A model generated the notes under the pieces. The model worked only from the letters and a program-made list of their open reading frames with translations, did no database searches and was not told where the DNA came from. Below, piece after piece: positions 16,460 through 22,679 of a stretch of DNA of 30,878 nucleotides (positions are counted from its first letter, which is position 1; each line of letters starts with the position of its first letter). The translations under genes were made by a program, and so were the position numbers. Location of the stretch: NCBI GenBank assembly GCA_040904785.1, contig JBBDSV010000062.1, forward strand, positions 1 through 30,878. Direction: 5' to 3'. This stretch comes from JBBDSV01 sp040904785. Its GTDB lineage: Bacteria > Actinomycetota > Nitriliruptoria > Nitriliruptorales > Nitriliruptoraceae.

Positions 16460-16894
16460 TCAGACGTGGTCGGGGAAGGGCTGCGGCTGCTGGGCGGCGT
16501 GCGGATGCTCCGGACCGGCGTAGACGCGCAACTTCTTGCCCATAGCGTTGCCAAGCTTGTTCTTCGGCAGCATGCCGTGGACGGCCTTCTCGATTACGTC
16601 CGTCGGGCGGCGCTGGAGCATGCGTGCGAACGGCACGGACTTGATACCACCCGGGAAGCCGGAGTGCGAGTGATACGCCTTGTCGGCTGCCTTGGTACCC
16701 GACAGCACGACCTTGTCGGCATTGATCACGATGACGTGGTCGCCCATGTCGAGGTGCGGGGTGTAGGTCGGCTTGTGCTTGCCACGCAAGACGGTTGCCA
16801 CGCGCGTGGCCAGACGCCCGAGCGTCTCACCCTCGGCGTCGATGACGAACCACTCACGGGTGATGTCGTGAGCGCTCGGACTGTAGGTACGCAT
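16460..16894 (-). CDS. rplM: 50S ribosomal protein L13
   Basis: A 144-residue early-assembly protein of the large subunit. It starts MRTYSPSAHDITREWFVIDAE and has LGRLATRVATVLRGKHKPTY, MGDHVIVINADKV and AVHGMLPKNKLG, all standard for L13. A GAGGAAG lies about 8 bases before the ATG at 16894. A longer frame from 17029 is non-homologous and runs through the leader, so it was not used. Regulation: it has its own promoter (17066-17094) and a leader of about 165 bases with pairing potential. L13 represses its own operon in other bacteria, so autoregulation is plausible here. Confidence 0.98.
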   Translation of the reverse strand: MRTYSPSAHDITREWFVIDAEGETLGRLATRVATVLRGKHKPTYTPHLDMGDHVIVINADKVVLSGTKAADKAYHSHSGFPGGIKSVPFARMLQRRPTDVIEKAVHGMLPKNKLGNAMGKKLRVYAGPEHPHAAQQPQPFPDHV

Positions 16895-16942
16895 TGCTCT
16901 GCTTCCTCGGCCTTGCGCCACAGCGCAGAGGTGTCGGGCGGC

Positions 16943-17056
16943 CATTCCGTTCGCTGTGCACGCTCGGACGGTGCTCGGCGACGTCGACGGTGATTGAACC
17001 GCGCGACAAGGCCGATTCGATCGCGACACGGAATGCGCGGTCCCGGGAGGACCGCG
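16943..17056 (-). promoter_or_regulatory. Structured 5' leader of rplM-rpsI (candidate L13 leader RNA)
   Basis: Just after the predicted transcription start there is a perfect 8-bp hairpin: arms CGCGGTCC and GGACCGCG at 17049-17056 and 17036-17043, with a 5-base loop. Immediately downstream, CATTCCGT (17028-17035) is fully complementary to ACGGAATG at 16943-16950. This would close a roughly 77-base domain about 49 bases before the ATG. A small CGGT/ACCG hairpin is possible inside the domain. No U-run follows either stem, so it is not a simple terminator. The pairing is read directly from the sequence; a role in L13 control is inference. Confidence 0.5.
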
Positions 17057-17065
17057 TGGTGCACA

Positions 17066-17094
17066 AGCGTAGCGCCCGGCTCGCCGACAGCCAA
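17066..17094 (-). promoter_or_regulatory. Promoter of rplM-rpsI-glmM
   Basis: TTGGCT (-35, 17089-17094), a 17-base spacer and TACGCT (-10, 17066-17071) form a good sigma-70-type promoter. It lies just past the truA stop codon and predicts a start of transcription near 17059. Confidence 0.65.
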
Positions 17095-17107
17095 CCGGAC
17101 GCGAGCA

Positions 17108-17911
17108 TCACGGGTGGCGGCGTACATCGGGCGGCGGAGCTGCGGGCCACCGACGGCCGTACGACACGGCCTCGAGCGTCAGCCCGTGCGGCGGTGCGAC
17201 ACGCGCCGCACGCGACCGATCGCCCGCGGCAAGCACGTCGGCCAGCCAGGCAGCGTCGCGGACCCCTCGGCCGACCTCGACCAGGCAGCCGACGATCGCG
17301 CGTACCTGCTGATGGCAGAACGCCGGCCCGCGCAGACGGACATCGAGGTGACCGGGTGCCGGCCGGCGCAGCGCGACTTCGTCGAGCCGACGCCGGGTGG
17401 TTCGTCCCTGGGCACGCCGACAGAATGCGGCGAAGTCGTGCTCACCGAGCAGCACGCGCGCAGCTCGACGCATTGCGGTGAGCTTCAGCGGTTCGTCGAG
17501 CCGCCACCGGTCGTGTCGGCGGATCGGGTCGGCGGCAGAGACGTCATCGACGATGCGGTACCGGTACTGCCGGGCGGTCGCCGAGAACCGCGCGTCGAAG
17601 TCGTCGGCGACCGCTCGAACGGACCAGATGACGATTGCAGCACCGCACATGTGGTCGAGCCGACGACGCAACTGGCCCAGATCGCTGGTCTCCCGGCGGA
17701 CGCGGGCGGTGTCGTCGACATCAAAGTGCACAACCTGCGCGCGAGCGTGCACCCCCCGGTCGGTCCGCCCGGCACACGTCGTCGACACGGTCTGGCCGAG
17801 CAGCCGCGCCACCGCCGTATCGAGCACGCCCTGCACGGTGTGCTGATCTGACTGGCGGGCGAATCCGGCGAACGGCGCACCGTCGTAGGCAAGGTCGATG
17901 CGCAGTCGCAC
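17108..17911 (-). CDS. truA: tRNA pseudouridine(38-40) synthase
   Basis: A 267-residue enzyme that makes pseudouridine at positions 38-40 of tRNA anticodon arms. It starts MRLRIDLAYDGAPFAGFARQ, with the catalytic Asp51 in AGRTDRGVHA. RFSATARQYRYRI, GEHDFAAFCR and FCHQQVRAIVG are the other family segments. GTG at 17911 is the start, 8 bases after the rplQ stop and without a strong ribosome-binding site, so coupled translation is likely. rplQ-truA-rplM is the usual actinobacterial order. The last ~15 residues (Pro/Arg-rich) have no known role. Confidence 0.96.
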   Translation of the reverse strand: MRLRIDLAYDGAPFAGFARQSDQHTVQGVLDTAVARLLGQTVSTTCAGRTDRGVHARAQVVHFDVDDTARVRRETSDLGQLRRRLDHMCGAAIVIWSVRAVADDFDARFSATARQYRYRIVDDVSAADPIRRHDRWRLDEPLKLTAMRRAARVLLGEHDFAAFCRRAQGRTTRRRLDEVALRRPAPGHLDVRLRGPAFCHQQVRAIVGCLVEVGRGVRDAAWLADVLAAGDRSRAARVAPPHGLTLEAVSYGRRWPAAPPPDVRRHP

Positions 17912-17919
17912 GGTCGTCG

Positions 17920-18552
17920 TCAGGCCCGCGAATCGTCCTCATCGGCCTCGTCCGCCGAATCGGCCGAGTCGGGCGAATCGACGGAGTCCGCTGAGTCGGA
18001 AGATTCCGGTGATGCTTCCGCGTCCTCATCGGCCCCGGTGGCACGCGCGATGGCGGCCGCCACCTGCTCGTCGTCCTCGACGTCGAATGCCGGGGCGGTG
18101 CCCGTCGCCGCTTCCTGCGCGCGACGGCGACGTCCGAACAGTCCGCGGGAACGACCGACCTTCGACTCCTCGATGGCCTCGTCGCCGGAACGTTCGCCAC
18201 GGTCGACGAGTTCGATCAACGCCATGGGCGCGTGATCCCCGGCTCGCGGCCCGAGCTTGAGGATCCGGGTGTAGCCGCCGCTGCGATCGGCGAACCGGGG
18301 TGCGACGTCGTCGAACAGGTAGGCGACGACGTCGCGGTCACGCAGCTTGGCGATCACCTGCCGGCGCGCATGCAGGTCGCCCTGCTTGGCCTTGGTGACG
18401 AGCTTCTCGGCGTACGGCCGGAGCGCGCGCGCCTTTGCCTCGGTCGTGCGAACACGGCCGTGACGGAACAGGTCGCTCGCCAAGTTCGCCAGCATGAGCT
18501 TCTGATGGGCCGGGCCACTGCCGAGACGTGGTCCGCGCTTGGGGGTCGGCAT
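17920..18552 (-). CDS. rplQ: 50S ribosomal protein L17 with long acidic C-terminal extension
   Basis: A 210-residue protein. Residues 1-116 are standard L17: MPTPKRGPRLGSGPAHQK, HGRVRTTEAKARALRPYAEKLVTKAK and GGYTRILKLGPRAGD. The rest is an extension with a basic patch at about 131-144 (GRSRGLFGRRRRA) and then a long acidic Ser/Asp/Ala tail from 158 on, with repeated SADS/SPDS units. Actinobacterial L17 proteins often carry C-terminal tails, but this one is long, near 94 residues. Its function is unknown; it might contact RNA or chaperones at the exit-tunnel side. A GAGGAG lies 8 bases before the ATG. Confidence 0.97.
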   Translation of the reverse strand: MPTPKRGPRLGSGPAHQKLMLANLASDLFRHGRVRTTEAKARALRPYAEKLVTKAKQGDLHARRQVIAKLRDRDVVAYLFDDVAPRFADRSGGYTRILKLGPRAGDHAPMALIELVDRGERSGDEAIEESKVGRSRGLFGRRRRAQEAATGTAPAFDVEDDEQVAAAIARATGADEDAEASPESSDSADSVDSPDSADSADEADEDDSRA

Positions 18553-18590
18553 GAGTCGATCTCCTCAACATCGTGCGTGGGTGGGATGCG

Positions 18591-19628
18591 TCACTCCTTG
18601 AGTGCGATCCCCATCTCGGCGAGCTTGTCCTTGACCTCGTCGACCGACTTGGCGCCGAAGTTGCGGATCTCGAGCAGCTCCTGCTCGGTCTTCTCACGCA
18701 GCTGGCCAACGGTCTGCACGCCCTCGCGCTTGAGGCAGTTGTAGGACCGCACCGACAGGTCGAGATCCTCGATCGGCATCTCGGCGACCGGGTCGCCGAT
18801 CGCAGCCAGCGCCTCCTCTGGCGAGACGACGATCCCGCCGGGACCGGACGTCTCGTAGGCGGCGAACTGTTCGAACAGCCCCTTGAGTGTCTCGCCAGCC
18901 GACGAAAGCGCCTGCGCCGGCGTGATCGACCCGTCGGTCTCGACGTCGACGATGAGCTCGTCGTAGTTCGTCATCTGCTCGACACGCGTCGGCTCGACGC
19001 GGTAGGCGACGCGGCGGATCGGGCTGAACACGGAGTCGATCGCGATGACGCCGATGGGGTCGTTGCTGCGCTTGTTGGCGTCGGCGGTGACGTAGCCCCG
19101 GCCGCGCTCGACCGTCAGGTACATCTCGAGGTGGCCCTTGGCGTTCAGGGTCGCGATGTGGAGGTCTTCGTTCACGACCTCGACCTGCGACGGCGCGAAG
19201 ATGTTCTCGGCGGTGAGCACACCCGGCCCGTCGCCGCCGAGGAAGATCTCGACCGGCTCATCCGACTCGGACCGAACGACGAGGTCCTTGATGTTCAGGA
19301 TGATGTCGGTGACGTCTTCCTTGACCCCTTCGATGGCCGAGAATTCGTGGAGCACCGCTCCGCCGTCGGGTCCTGCGGCCTGCGCCGAGGTGAACCGGAT
19401 GCGCGTCACGGCTGCCCCGGGCACCGATGACAGCAACGTCCGCCGCAGCGAGTTGCCGATCGTGTAGCCGAAGCCGGGCTCGAGCGGCTCGATGCGGATG
19501 CGCGACCGAACCCCGTCGACGAGCACTTCCTCGTTGAGGCGCGGGCGGTAGGCGATGAACGGTGATCCGGCGGACGTCTCCGCCAGCGCCAGCACACCCT
19601 CTTCGTCGTAGAAACCGAAGTCAGACAT
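18591..19628 (-). CDS. rpoA: DNA-directed RNA polymerase subunit alpha
   Basis: A 345-residue subunit that nucleates RNA polymerase assembly and contacts promoter UP elements. The N-terminal dimerisation domain (about 1-235) includes PLEPGFGYTIGNSLRRTLLSS and HEFSAIEGVKEDV. The C-terminal DNA-binding domain (about 265-335) includes IEDLDLSVRSYNCLKREG and LLEIRNFGAKSVDEVKDKL. AAGGAG lies 5 bases upstream of the ATG at 19628. A longer frame from 19751 crosses the upstream stem-loop and is not homologous. It follows rpsD after a gap of about 150 bases. Confidence 0.98.
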   Translation of the reverse strand: MSDFGFYDEEGVLALAETSAGSPFIAYRPRLNEEVLVDGVRSRIRIEPLEPGFGYTIGNSLRRTLLSSVPGAAVTRIRFTSAQAAGPDGGAVLHEFSAIEGVKEDVTDIILNIKDLVVRSESDEPVEIFLGGDGPGVLTAENIFAPSQVEVVNEDLHIATLNAKGHLEMYLTVERGRGYVTADANKRSNDPIGVIAIDSVFSPIRRVAYRVEPTRVEQMTNYDELIVDVETDGSITPAQALSSAGETLKGLFEQFAAYETSGPGGIVVSPEEALAAIGDPVAEMPIEDLDLSVRSYNCLKREGVQTVGQLREKTEQELLEIRNFGAKSVDEVKDKLAEMGIALKE

Positions 19629-19746
19629 CGGTACTCCTTGGCAGGTTCGGGCGAACACGTCGGAACGCCCACGTGCCACCCTCGTTCCCGGGGCCATCGG
19701 CGGCACGTCGTCTGTCCACGTTCCGCTGTCCCGGGCCGGACCGTGG

Positions 19747-19765
19747 GCCACGCCGTCGGCGTGGC
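19747..19765 (-). other. Stem-loop in the rpsD-rpoA gap
   Basis: A perfect 8-bp inverted repeat (GCCACGCC / GGCGTGGC) with a 3-base loop starts 12 bases after the rpsD stop codon. No U-run follows, so it is not a typical terminator. The remaining ~118 bases before rpoA show no clear promoter. Confidence 0.55.
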
Positions 19766-19777
19766 GGAAAAGTGCGA

Positions 19778-20383
19778 CTACTTCGAGTAGAGCTCGACGA
19801 TCATCTGTTCAGTGACCGGCGCGTCGATCTGCGAGCGCACCGGCTCGTCGATGACGGTGACCGTGAACTTGTCCGCGTCCGTCTGCAGCCAGCCGGGGAC
19901 GTCGCGCGAGCCGAACACCTCGAGCGAGCCGATCACCGCCTGTGATTCGCGGGACTTGGGCTTGATCTCGATGACATCGCCGGGCGAGACCCGGTACGAC
20001 GGCACGTTTGTTGTGCGGCCATTGACCGTCACGTGACGGTGACTGACCATCTGGCGCGACTCGGCGCGCGTACGACCCCATCCCGCGCGGTGGAGCACGT
20101 TGTCGAGGCGCAGCTCGAGTAGGACGAGCAGGTTCTCGCCGGTGAGGCCAGACTTGCGGTTGGCCTCTTCGTAGTACCGGCGAAACTGCTTCTCGAGGAC
20201 GCCGTAGTAATAACGCGCCTTCTGCTTCTCGCGCAGCTGGAGCAGGTACTCCGACTCCTTGATACGGCCGCGGCCGTGCTCACCCGGGGGATACGGGCGC
20301 TTGTCAAAGTTCTTGTCGTTGCCCTTGAGGTCCGTGCCGAGTCGGCGGGACTTCTTGGTCATCGGGCCGGTGTAACGAGCCAT
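19778..20383 (-). CDS. rpsD: 30S ribosomal protein S4
   Basis: A 201-residue primary 16S rRNA-binding protein. It starts MARYTGPMTKKSRRLGTDL. It has LREKQKARYYYGVLEKQFRRYY and the S4 RNA-binding domain LRLDNVLHRAGWGRTRAESRQMVSHRHVTVNG, and ends VTEQMIVELYSK. It has no N-terminal zinc cysteines, so it is the C-minus form. It is 18 bases after rpsK with GAGGAAG in the gap. S4 is an autoregulator of the alpha operon in E. coli; no matching pseudoknot was identified here. Confidence 0.98.
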   Translation of the reverse strand: MARYTGPMTKKSRRLGTDLKGNDKNFDKRPYPPGEHGRGRIKESEYLLQLREKQKARYYYGVLEKQFRRYYEEANRKSGLTGENLLVLLELRLDNVLHRAGWGRTRAESRQMVSHRHVTVNGRTTNVPSYRVSPGDVIEIKPKSRESQAVIGSLEVFGSRDVPGWLQTDADKFTVTVIDEPVRSQIDAPVTEQMIVELYSK

Positions 20384-20401
20384 GGTGTGCGCTTCCTCGC
20401 G

Positions 20402-20791
20402 TCAGGTACGGCGGCGCTTGGGCGGCCGGCAGCCGTTGTGGGGGACGGGCGTGACATCCCGGATCGACAGGACCTCGAGCCCGGCGGCTGCGAGCGTGCG
20501 GATGGCCGTCTCGCGACCCGCACCCGGCCCCTTGCAGTAGACGTCGATCTTGCGCACACCGTTCTCGATCGCGGCCTTGGTCGCCTGTTCCGCGGCGAGC
20601 TGCGCCGCGAACGGGGTCGACTTGCGCGATCCCTTGAAGCCGGCGTTCCCACCGCTCGACCACGCGATCACGTTGCCCTGCTGATCGGTGAACGTGATCG
20701 TGGTGTTGTTGAACGTCGACTTGATGTGCGCCTTGGCGTGGAGCACATTCTTGCGCTCACGCTTGCGGCTCCGCTGCTTGTTCTGGGCCAT
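20402..20791 (-). CDS. rpsK: 30S ribosomal protein S11
   Basis: A 129-residue platform protein of the small subunit. The features are HIKSTFNNTTITFTDQQGNV, WSSGGNAGFKGSRKSTPFAAQ and the ending IRDVTPVPHNGCRPPKRRRT. The ATG at 20791 is preferred to the TTG one codon upstream. An AAGGA lies 8 bases before it. It follows rpsM after a gap containing a strong stem-loop. Confidence 0.98.
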   Translation of the reverse strand: MAQNKQRSRKRERKNVLHAKAHIKSTFNNTTITFTDQQGNVIAWSSGGNAGFKGSRKSTPFAAQLAAEQATKAAIENGVRKIDVYCKGPGAGRETAIRTLAAAGLEVLSIRDVTPVPHNGCRPPKRRRT

Positions 20792-20822
20792 CAACTCGTT
20801 CCTTGGTGTGCCGGACGGTCAC

Positions 20823-20842
20823 GCGCGCACGACGGTGCGCGC
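20823..20842 (-). other. Stem-loop in the rpsM-rpsK gap
   Basis: A perfect 8-bp GC-only-but-one stem (GCGCGCAC / GTGCGCGC) with a CGTC loop begins about 10 bases after the rpsM stop codon. It is not followed by a U-run. Confidence 0.6.
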
Positions 20843-20851
20843 CGCGTCGCT

Positions 20852-21235
20852 CTAGGCCTTGCGGGTCGGCTTGCGGATCCCGCCGACGGCACGCTTCGGG
20901 CCCTTGCGGGTCCGCGCGTTGGTGTGGGTTCGCTGGCCGCGGACCGGCAGACCGAGGCGGTGACGCACCCCCTGGTACGACCCGATCTCGATCTTGCGCT
21001 TGATGTTGTTCGCAACCTCGCGCCGAAGGTCACCCTCGACGCGGAACTCGTTCTCGATGTGCTGACGGATCTTGGCAACCTCGGTGTCGCTGAGATCACG
21101 CACCCGGGTGTCGGGATCGACCTCGGCGACCGCCAACGCCTGTTCGGCGCGCGTGCGGCCGACGCCGTAGATGTAGGTCAACGCGATGACGACGCGCTTC
21201 TCGCGCGGGATGTCGACGCCTGCAATACGTGCCAT
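20852..21235 (-). CDS. rpsM: 30S ribosomal protein S13
   Basis: A 127-residue head protein that contacts the P-site tRNA and forms bridges to the large subunit. It starts MARIAGVDIPREKRVVIALTYIYGVG and has the helix-two-turn-helix region. It ends with the highly conserved RHRLGLPVRGQRTHTNARTR and KGPKRAVGG. It begins 13 bases after rpmJ. Confidence 0.98.
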   Translation of the reverse strand: MARIAGVDIPREKRVVIALTYIYGVGRTRAEQALAVAEVDPDTRVRDLSDTEVAKIRQHIENEFRVEGDLRREVANNIKRKIEIGSYQGVRHRLGLPVRGQRTHTNARTRKGPKRAVGGIRKPTRKA

Positions 21236-21248
21236 GTCGTGGTTCCCC

Positions 21249-21362
21249 TCAGCCCTGGCGCTGCTTGTGGCGCGGGTTCTCGCAGATCACACGCACACAG
21301 CCACGGCGACGAATGATCTTGCACTTGTCACACATCTTCTTCACGGAAGGGTGCACCTTCAT
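21249..21362 (-). CDS. rpmJ: 50S ribosomal protein L36
   Basis: A 37-residue protein, MKVHPSVKKMCDKC then KIIRRRGCVRVICENPRHKQ. Cys11, Cys14, Cys27 and His32 form the zinc ribbon, so this is the zinc-binding form. It lies between infA and rpsM as expected. A GAGG lies 8 bases upstream of the ATG. Confidence 0.97.
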   Translation of the reverse strand: MKVHPSVKKMCDKCKIIRRRGCVRVICENPRHKQRQG

Positions 21363-21412
21363 GGTGATGTCCTCGATGCTTCGTCCGTGCGTGCGGCCGG
21401 CAGCGGCGCGCG

Positions 21413-21634
21413 TCACTTGTAGCGGTAGGTGATCCGTCCGCGGGTCAGGTCGTAGGGCGAAAGCTCCACGACGACCTTGTCACCCGGAAGGATCCGGATG
21501 TAGTGCATTCGCATCTTGCCGCTGATGTGCGCGAGCACGTTGTGGCCGTTTTCCAGCTCCACACGGAACTGGGTATTCGGGAGGGCCTCCGTAACGGTGC
21601 CCTCCACCTGTATGGCCTCTTCCTTCTCGCTCAC
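21413..21634 (-). CDS. infA: Translation initiation factor IF-1
   Basis: A 73-residue OB-fold factor that binds the ribosomal A site during initiation. It reads MSEKEEAIQVEGTVTEALPN, with FRVELENGHNVLAHISGKMR and GDKVVVELSPYDLTRGRITYR. I used the GTG at 21634, with AGGAG five bases upstream; the longer frame to 21934 is leader sequence. It heads the infA-rpmJ-rpsM-rpsK-rpsD-rpoA-rplQ-truA unit behind its own promoter and a leader of about 180 bases. Confidence 0.97.
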   Translation of the reverse strand: MSEKEEAIQVEGTVTEALPNTQFRVELENGHNVLAHISGKMRMHYIRILPGDKVVVELSPYDLTRGRITYRYK

Positions 21635-21796
21635 ACCAACTCCTGGTCGTTGCCGTCCACGCATGCCGCGCACACCGGGTGCTCGGATGGTTGTCCGTAC
21701 GGCGACGGCCGTGATCCGCGCGAAATCGCTGCGCGTATCGGACCGTTCGAACCGGCGCGTGGCACCGGCCGAACCGTCTACGACGGACGTGACGAA

Positions 21797-21816
21797 ACCC
21801 TGCCACGCGGCAGGGT
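21797..21816 (-). promoter_or_regulatory. Hairpin at the 5' end of the infA leader (or terminator of the upstream unit)
   Basis: A perfect 8-bp stem (ACCCTGCC / GGCAGGGT), 4-base loop, ends in TTT and starts almost at the predicted transcription start (about 21818). It could stabilise or attenuate the infA transcript, or terminate read-through from the EamA gene 57 bases upstream. The U-run is short, so strong termination is doubtful. Between it and infA the leader has a further small hairpin (CCGTC / GACGG) and otherwise nothing recognisable. Confidence 0.5.
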
Positions 21817-21824
21817 GCCCGGTA

Positions 21825-21854
21825 AGCGTACCCACACCGCGTCGCGGTCGGCAA
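21825..21854 (-). promoter_or_regulatory. Promoter of the infA ribosomal operon
   Basis: TTGCCG (-35, 21849-21854), an 18-base spacer and TACGCT (-10, 21825-21830). The -10 and its flank (TACGCTT) are the same as at rplM. It lies just after the EamA stop codon. Confidence 0.6.
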
Positions 21855-21872
21855 GCCCGCAGCAGACCACGG

Positions 21873-22679
21873 TCAGTTCGCGACCACCGACGGCACCTCG
21901 ATACCCAGCGCCTCGGTGCGCTGGCGGCCGACACGCGACATCACCACCAGCGTCGCCGAGAGCACGATGACCCCGACCGTTTGCGTGGCCGTCAGCACGG
22001 CACCGAACGCAACGTAGTTCACGCTCAACGCCGCCAGCGGGAACGCCAGTTCGGCGATCGTCGCCGCAGACGCCGGTGTCGAACGCAGGCCCCGGTAGTA
22101 GACGAGCAGCGACAGCAGGCCGGGGACCGCCGCGAGCAGCAGNNNNNNNNNNNNNNNNNNNNNNNNNNNNNNNNNNNNNNNNNNNNNNNNNNNNNNNNNN
22201 NNNNNNNNNNNNNNNNNNNNNNNNNNNNNNNNNNNNNNNNNNAAGGTGATCAGCCAGGCTCCGACGATTGCCGCGGCGACGTAACCACCGAATCGGGGGC
22301 GCAAGCGCTCATCGAGCAGTACACGAGCAGCGATGATCGCGACGAATGGCTGGATCTTCTGCAGCAGCAGCGGCGTGTTGGGGTCGCCGTAGCGGAACGA
22401 CATGGTGAACAGCACGGTCGCCAACGCCGACGCTCCGACACCGATGACGAGCAGGGCTCCGACGTCACTGCGCGACAGCTTGCGCCAGGGGATGCGCAGG
22501 ATGACCGGCAGCATGACGGCCGCCAGGATCACGTGCTCGTAGACAACGACGGTCGTCGCGGGCAGTTCGAGGGCCAGGCCACGCCGGAACAGCGCGTCGG
22601 TCCCCCAAAGTGCGGCAGCCAGCGCAACCAGCGGGAACCCGGCGGCCGTGCGGCGATCGAGCGACAATTCGTGATTCAT
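21873..22679 (-). CDS. EamA-family (DMT) transporter, interrupted by an assembly gap
   Basis: An inner-membrane drug/metabolite transporter family protein. The N-terminal part (about 145 residues) is one EamA domain with hydrophobic helices: LVALAAALWGTDALFRRG, YEHVILAAVMLPVIL, LLVIGVGASALATVLFTMSFRYG, PLLLQKIQPFVAIIAARVLLDE and YVAAAIVGAWLIT. After the 100-N gap the second domain resumes near its third helix (LLSLLVYYRGLRSTPASAATIAE) and ends normally. By comparison with the usual 5+5 helix layout, the start of the second domain is missing, so the true gap is probably longer than 100 bases. Both sides sit in the same frame across the N run. The ATG at 22679 overlaps the stop of the FrhB-like gene (ATGA), so the two are co-expressed. 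Substrate unknown. Confidence 0.85.
   Translation of the reverse strand: MNHELSLDRRTAAGFPLVALAAALWGTDALFRRGLALELPATTVVVYEHVILAAVMLPVILRIPWRKLSRSDVGALLVIGVGASALATVLFTMSFRYGDPNTPLLLQKIQPFVAIIAARVLLDERLRPRFGGYVAAAIVGAWLITXXXXXXXXXXXXXXXXXXXXXXXXXXXXXXXXXXLLLAAVPGLLSLLVYYRGLRSTPASAATIAELAFPLAALSVNYVAFGAVLTATQTVGVIVLSATLVVMSRVGRQRTEALGIEVPSVVAN
22143..22242. other. Assembly gap of 100 N
   Basis: Exactly 100 undetermined bases, the size usually inserted for a gap of unknown length. It lies inside the EamA gene. Confidence 0.97.

Noticed and set aside
17990..18012. Short tandem DNA repeat near the rplQ 3' end as a separate repeat element
   Set aside because: The repetition follows from the Ser/Asp/Ala codons of the L17 tail and needs no separate explanation.
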